From Anniella stebbinsi (Eukaryota > Chordata > Lepidosauria > Squamata > Anniellidae), in assembly GCA_029215795.1 (NCBI GenBank), contig JARDYH010000005.1, forward strand, positions 41,112,001 to 41,176,000: a stretch of 64,000 bases of DNA, read 5' to 3'. Below the pieces are notes generated by a model. The model was not told the origin of the DNA and made no database searches. It worked only from the letters and a program-made list of their open reading frames with translations. Below, in pieces: positions 63,410 through 64,000 of this stretch (the first letter of the stretch is position 1; the number at the start of each line of letters is the position of its first letter). The position numbers and the translations under genes are program-made.

Positions 63410-63527
63410 TAAGGATCCTATGCAAGTTTAGACAGGAAAAGGTTTTACATCTCCCATCATAACTGATTGGGGAATGCTGGAGTCGTAGGACTTTTCTCTG
63501 TCTAAGAATGCATAGGATTGCACCCTG
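63410..63527. repeat. CCTATGCA-type palindrome with a nested second repeat
   Basis: Outer ends TCCTATGCAAGTTTAGACAG and CTGTCTAAGAATGCATAGGA are inverted as at 55785. The centre is replaced by part of a GGACTACAA-type unit (CTCCCATCATAACTG, then GGGGAATGCTGGAGTCGTAG), indicating one short repeat inserted in or recombined with another. Confidence 0.6.
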
Positions 63528-63879
63528 AGTCTCTAAATCTCCTGCATTTGCTATAGCAAATTTCCTGCCTTAGTTCTCACCAGGGGTTCTGTTATTCTAG
63601 GAATCTCTGCCCAGGTTTTGTCACCATAAGGTCAGTGTTGCTGAACATTGGGACTTAATATGGTAAAGAGAGGAGAGGACACTTTTGCTTGTGGGAGGGG
63701 AGGGCCTGAGGGAAGGAGCTTTGGTGTTCCTAAGGTTGGCTTCCAGTTTCTTCACCAGGGTTAGTAGGGAGCTAGAATTGCTGTTTGTCCTCTGTGAATT
63801 TTTCTAAAACTGAATGTTCAACAACTAAATTTTACAATTGCTTTGGTTGGAATAAACGCCATCCTTGGTCTAGAGCAAG

Positions 63880-63995
63880 AGTGGGAAACCAACAGCCCTC
63901 CAGATGTTGTTTGACTCCAAATCCCATCAGCCCCTGCCAGCATGGCCAGTTGTCAGGGATGATAGTCCAACACCATCTGGAGGGGCAGCAGGTTC
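63880..63995. repeat. short palindromic repeat, GGACTACAA type, copy 6
   Basis: GCCCTCCAGATGTTGTTTGA opens and TAGTCCAACACCATCTGGAG closes. The core is CCCATCAGCCCCTGCCAGCA. Confidence 0.7.
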
Positions 63996-64000
63996 CCCCA

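Larger units (their letters stand above)
62534..64000 (+). other. MAP2K6: MAP2K6 intron 7, 5' part
   Basis: Donor GTAAGT at 62534. No further exon before the end of the window. It contains a CCTATGCA-type unit (63410-63527) and a GGACTACAA-type palindrome at the edge (63880-63995). Confidence 0.85.

Overview
This window is vertebrate nuclear DNA, most likely from a squamate reptile (lizard or snake). It carries six exons of MAP2K6 on the + strand, with reptile-like protein sequence, and at least two copies of a tRNA-headed SINE that looks like the squamate Sauria/Squam SINE. It also holds full-length DIRS retrotransposons, L1-like and L2-like LINE pieces and many hAT-type short elements. Coding sequence makes up under 1 percent of the window outside the transposons.

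Layout. From 1 to 41469 is probably intron 1 (or 5' flank) of MAP2K6; no exon 1 was recognised. It contains a GC-rich hAT-type element with a perfect 8-bp target duplication (669-1742), a Sauria-like SINE (6111-6353) and further hAT-type miniature elements (7048-7417, 11693-12012). It also contains a CpG-rich inverted-repeat element (18648-19002), LINE pieces and two DIRS elements in the same orientation. DIRS copy 1 (20328-26376) looks structurally complete: inverted terminal repeats with a 128-bp identical core, an internal complementary region, and open gag, RT-RNase H-MT and tyrosine recombinase frames. DIRS copy 2 (31666-37533) is a diverged relative with a stop in RNase H, frameshifts in gag and recombinase, and loss of the recombinase HxxR arginine; it sits inside a LINE fragment.

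From 41470 to 62533 lie MAP2K6 exons 2-7 (numbered by the human gene), each with canonical AG/GT borders and consistent phases. They encode the p38-docking segment, the glycine-rich loop, the ATP-binding lysine and the N-lobe up to the HRD motif, which is split by the next intron. The rest of the kinase domain lies downstream of the window. Intron 2 holds a 3.3-kb DNA transposon remnant (44355-47657) with about 160-bp terminal inverted repeats, a likely 3-bp target duplication, and a decayed gene with FEN/XPG-like acidic motifs and a cysteine-rich C-terminal zinc-finger-like segment. These traits fit the Academ superfamily.

The most thought-provoking structure is the element at 669-1742. It contains two tandem CpG-rich dyad units, each centred on a CRE-like sequence and flanked on both sides by outward-facing AAG|GTAAGC splice donors, plus a separate hairpin with two perfect YY1-type matches. 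This resembles a portable bidirectional promoter/first-exon cassette, but that function is inference. I found no RNA genes other than SINE-embedded tRNA remnants, and no CRISPR or prokaryotic feature. All family assignments come from reading the sequence and memory of the families; no database search was run.
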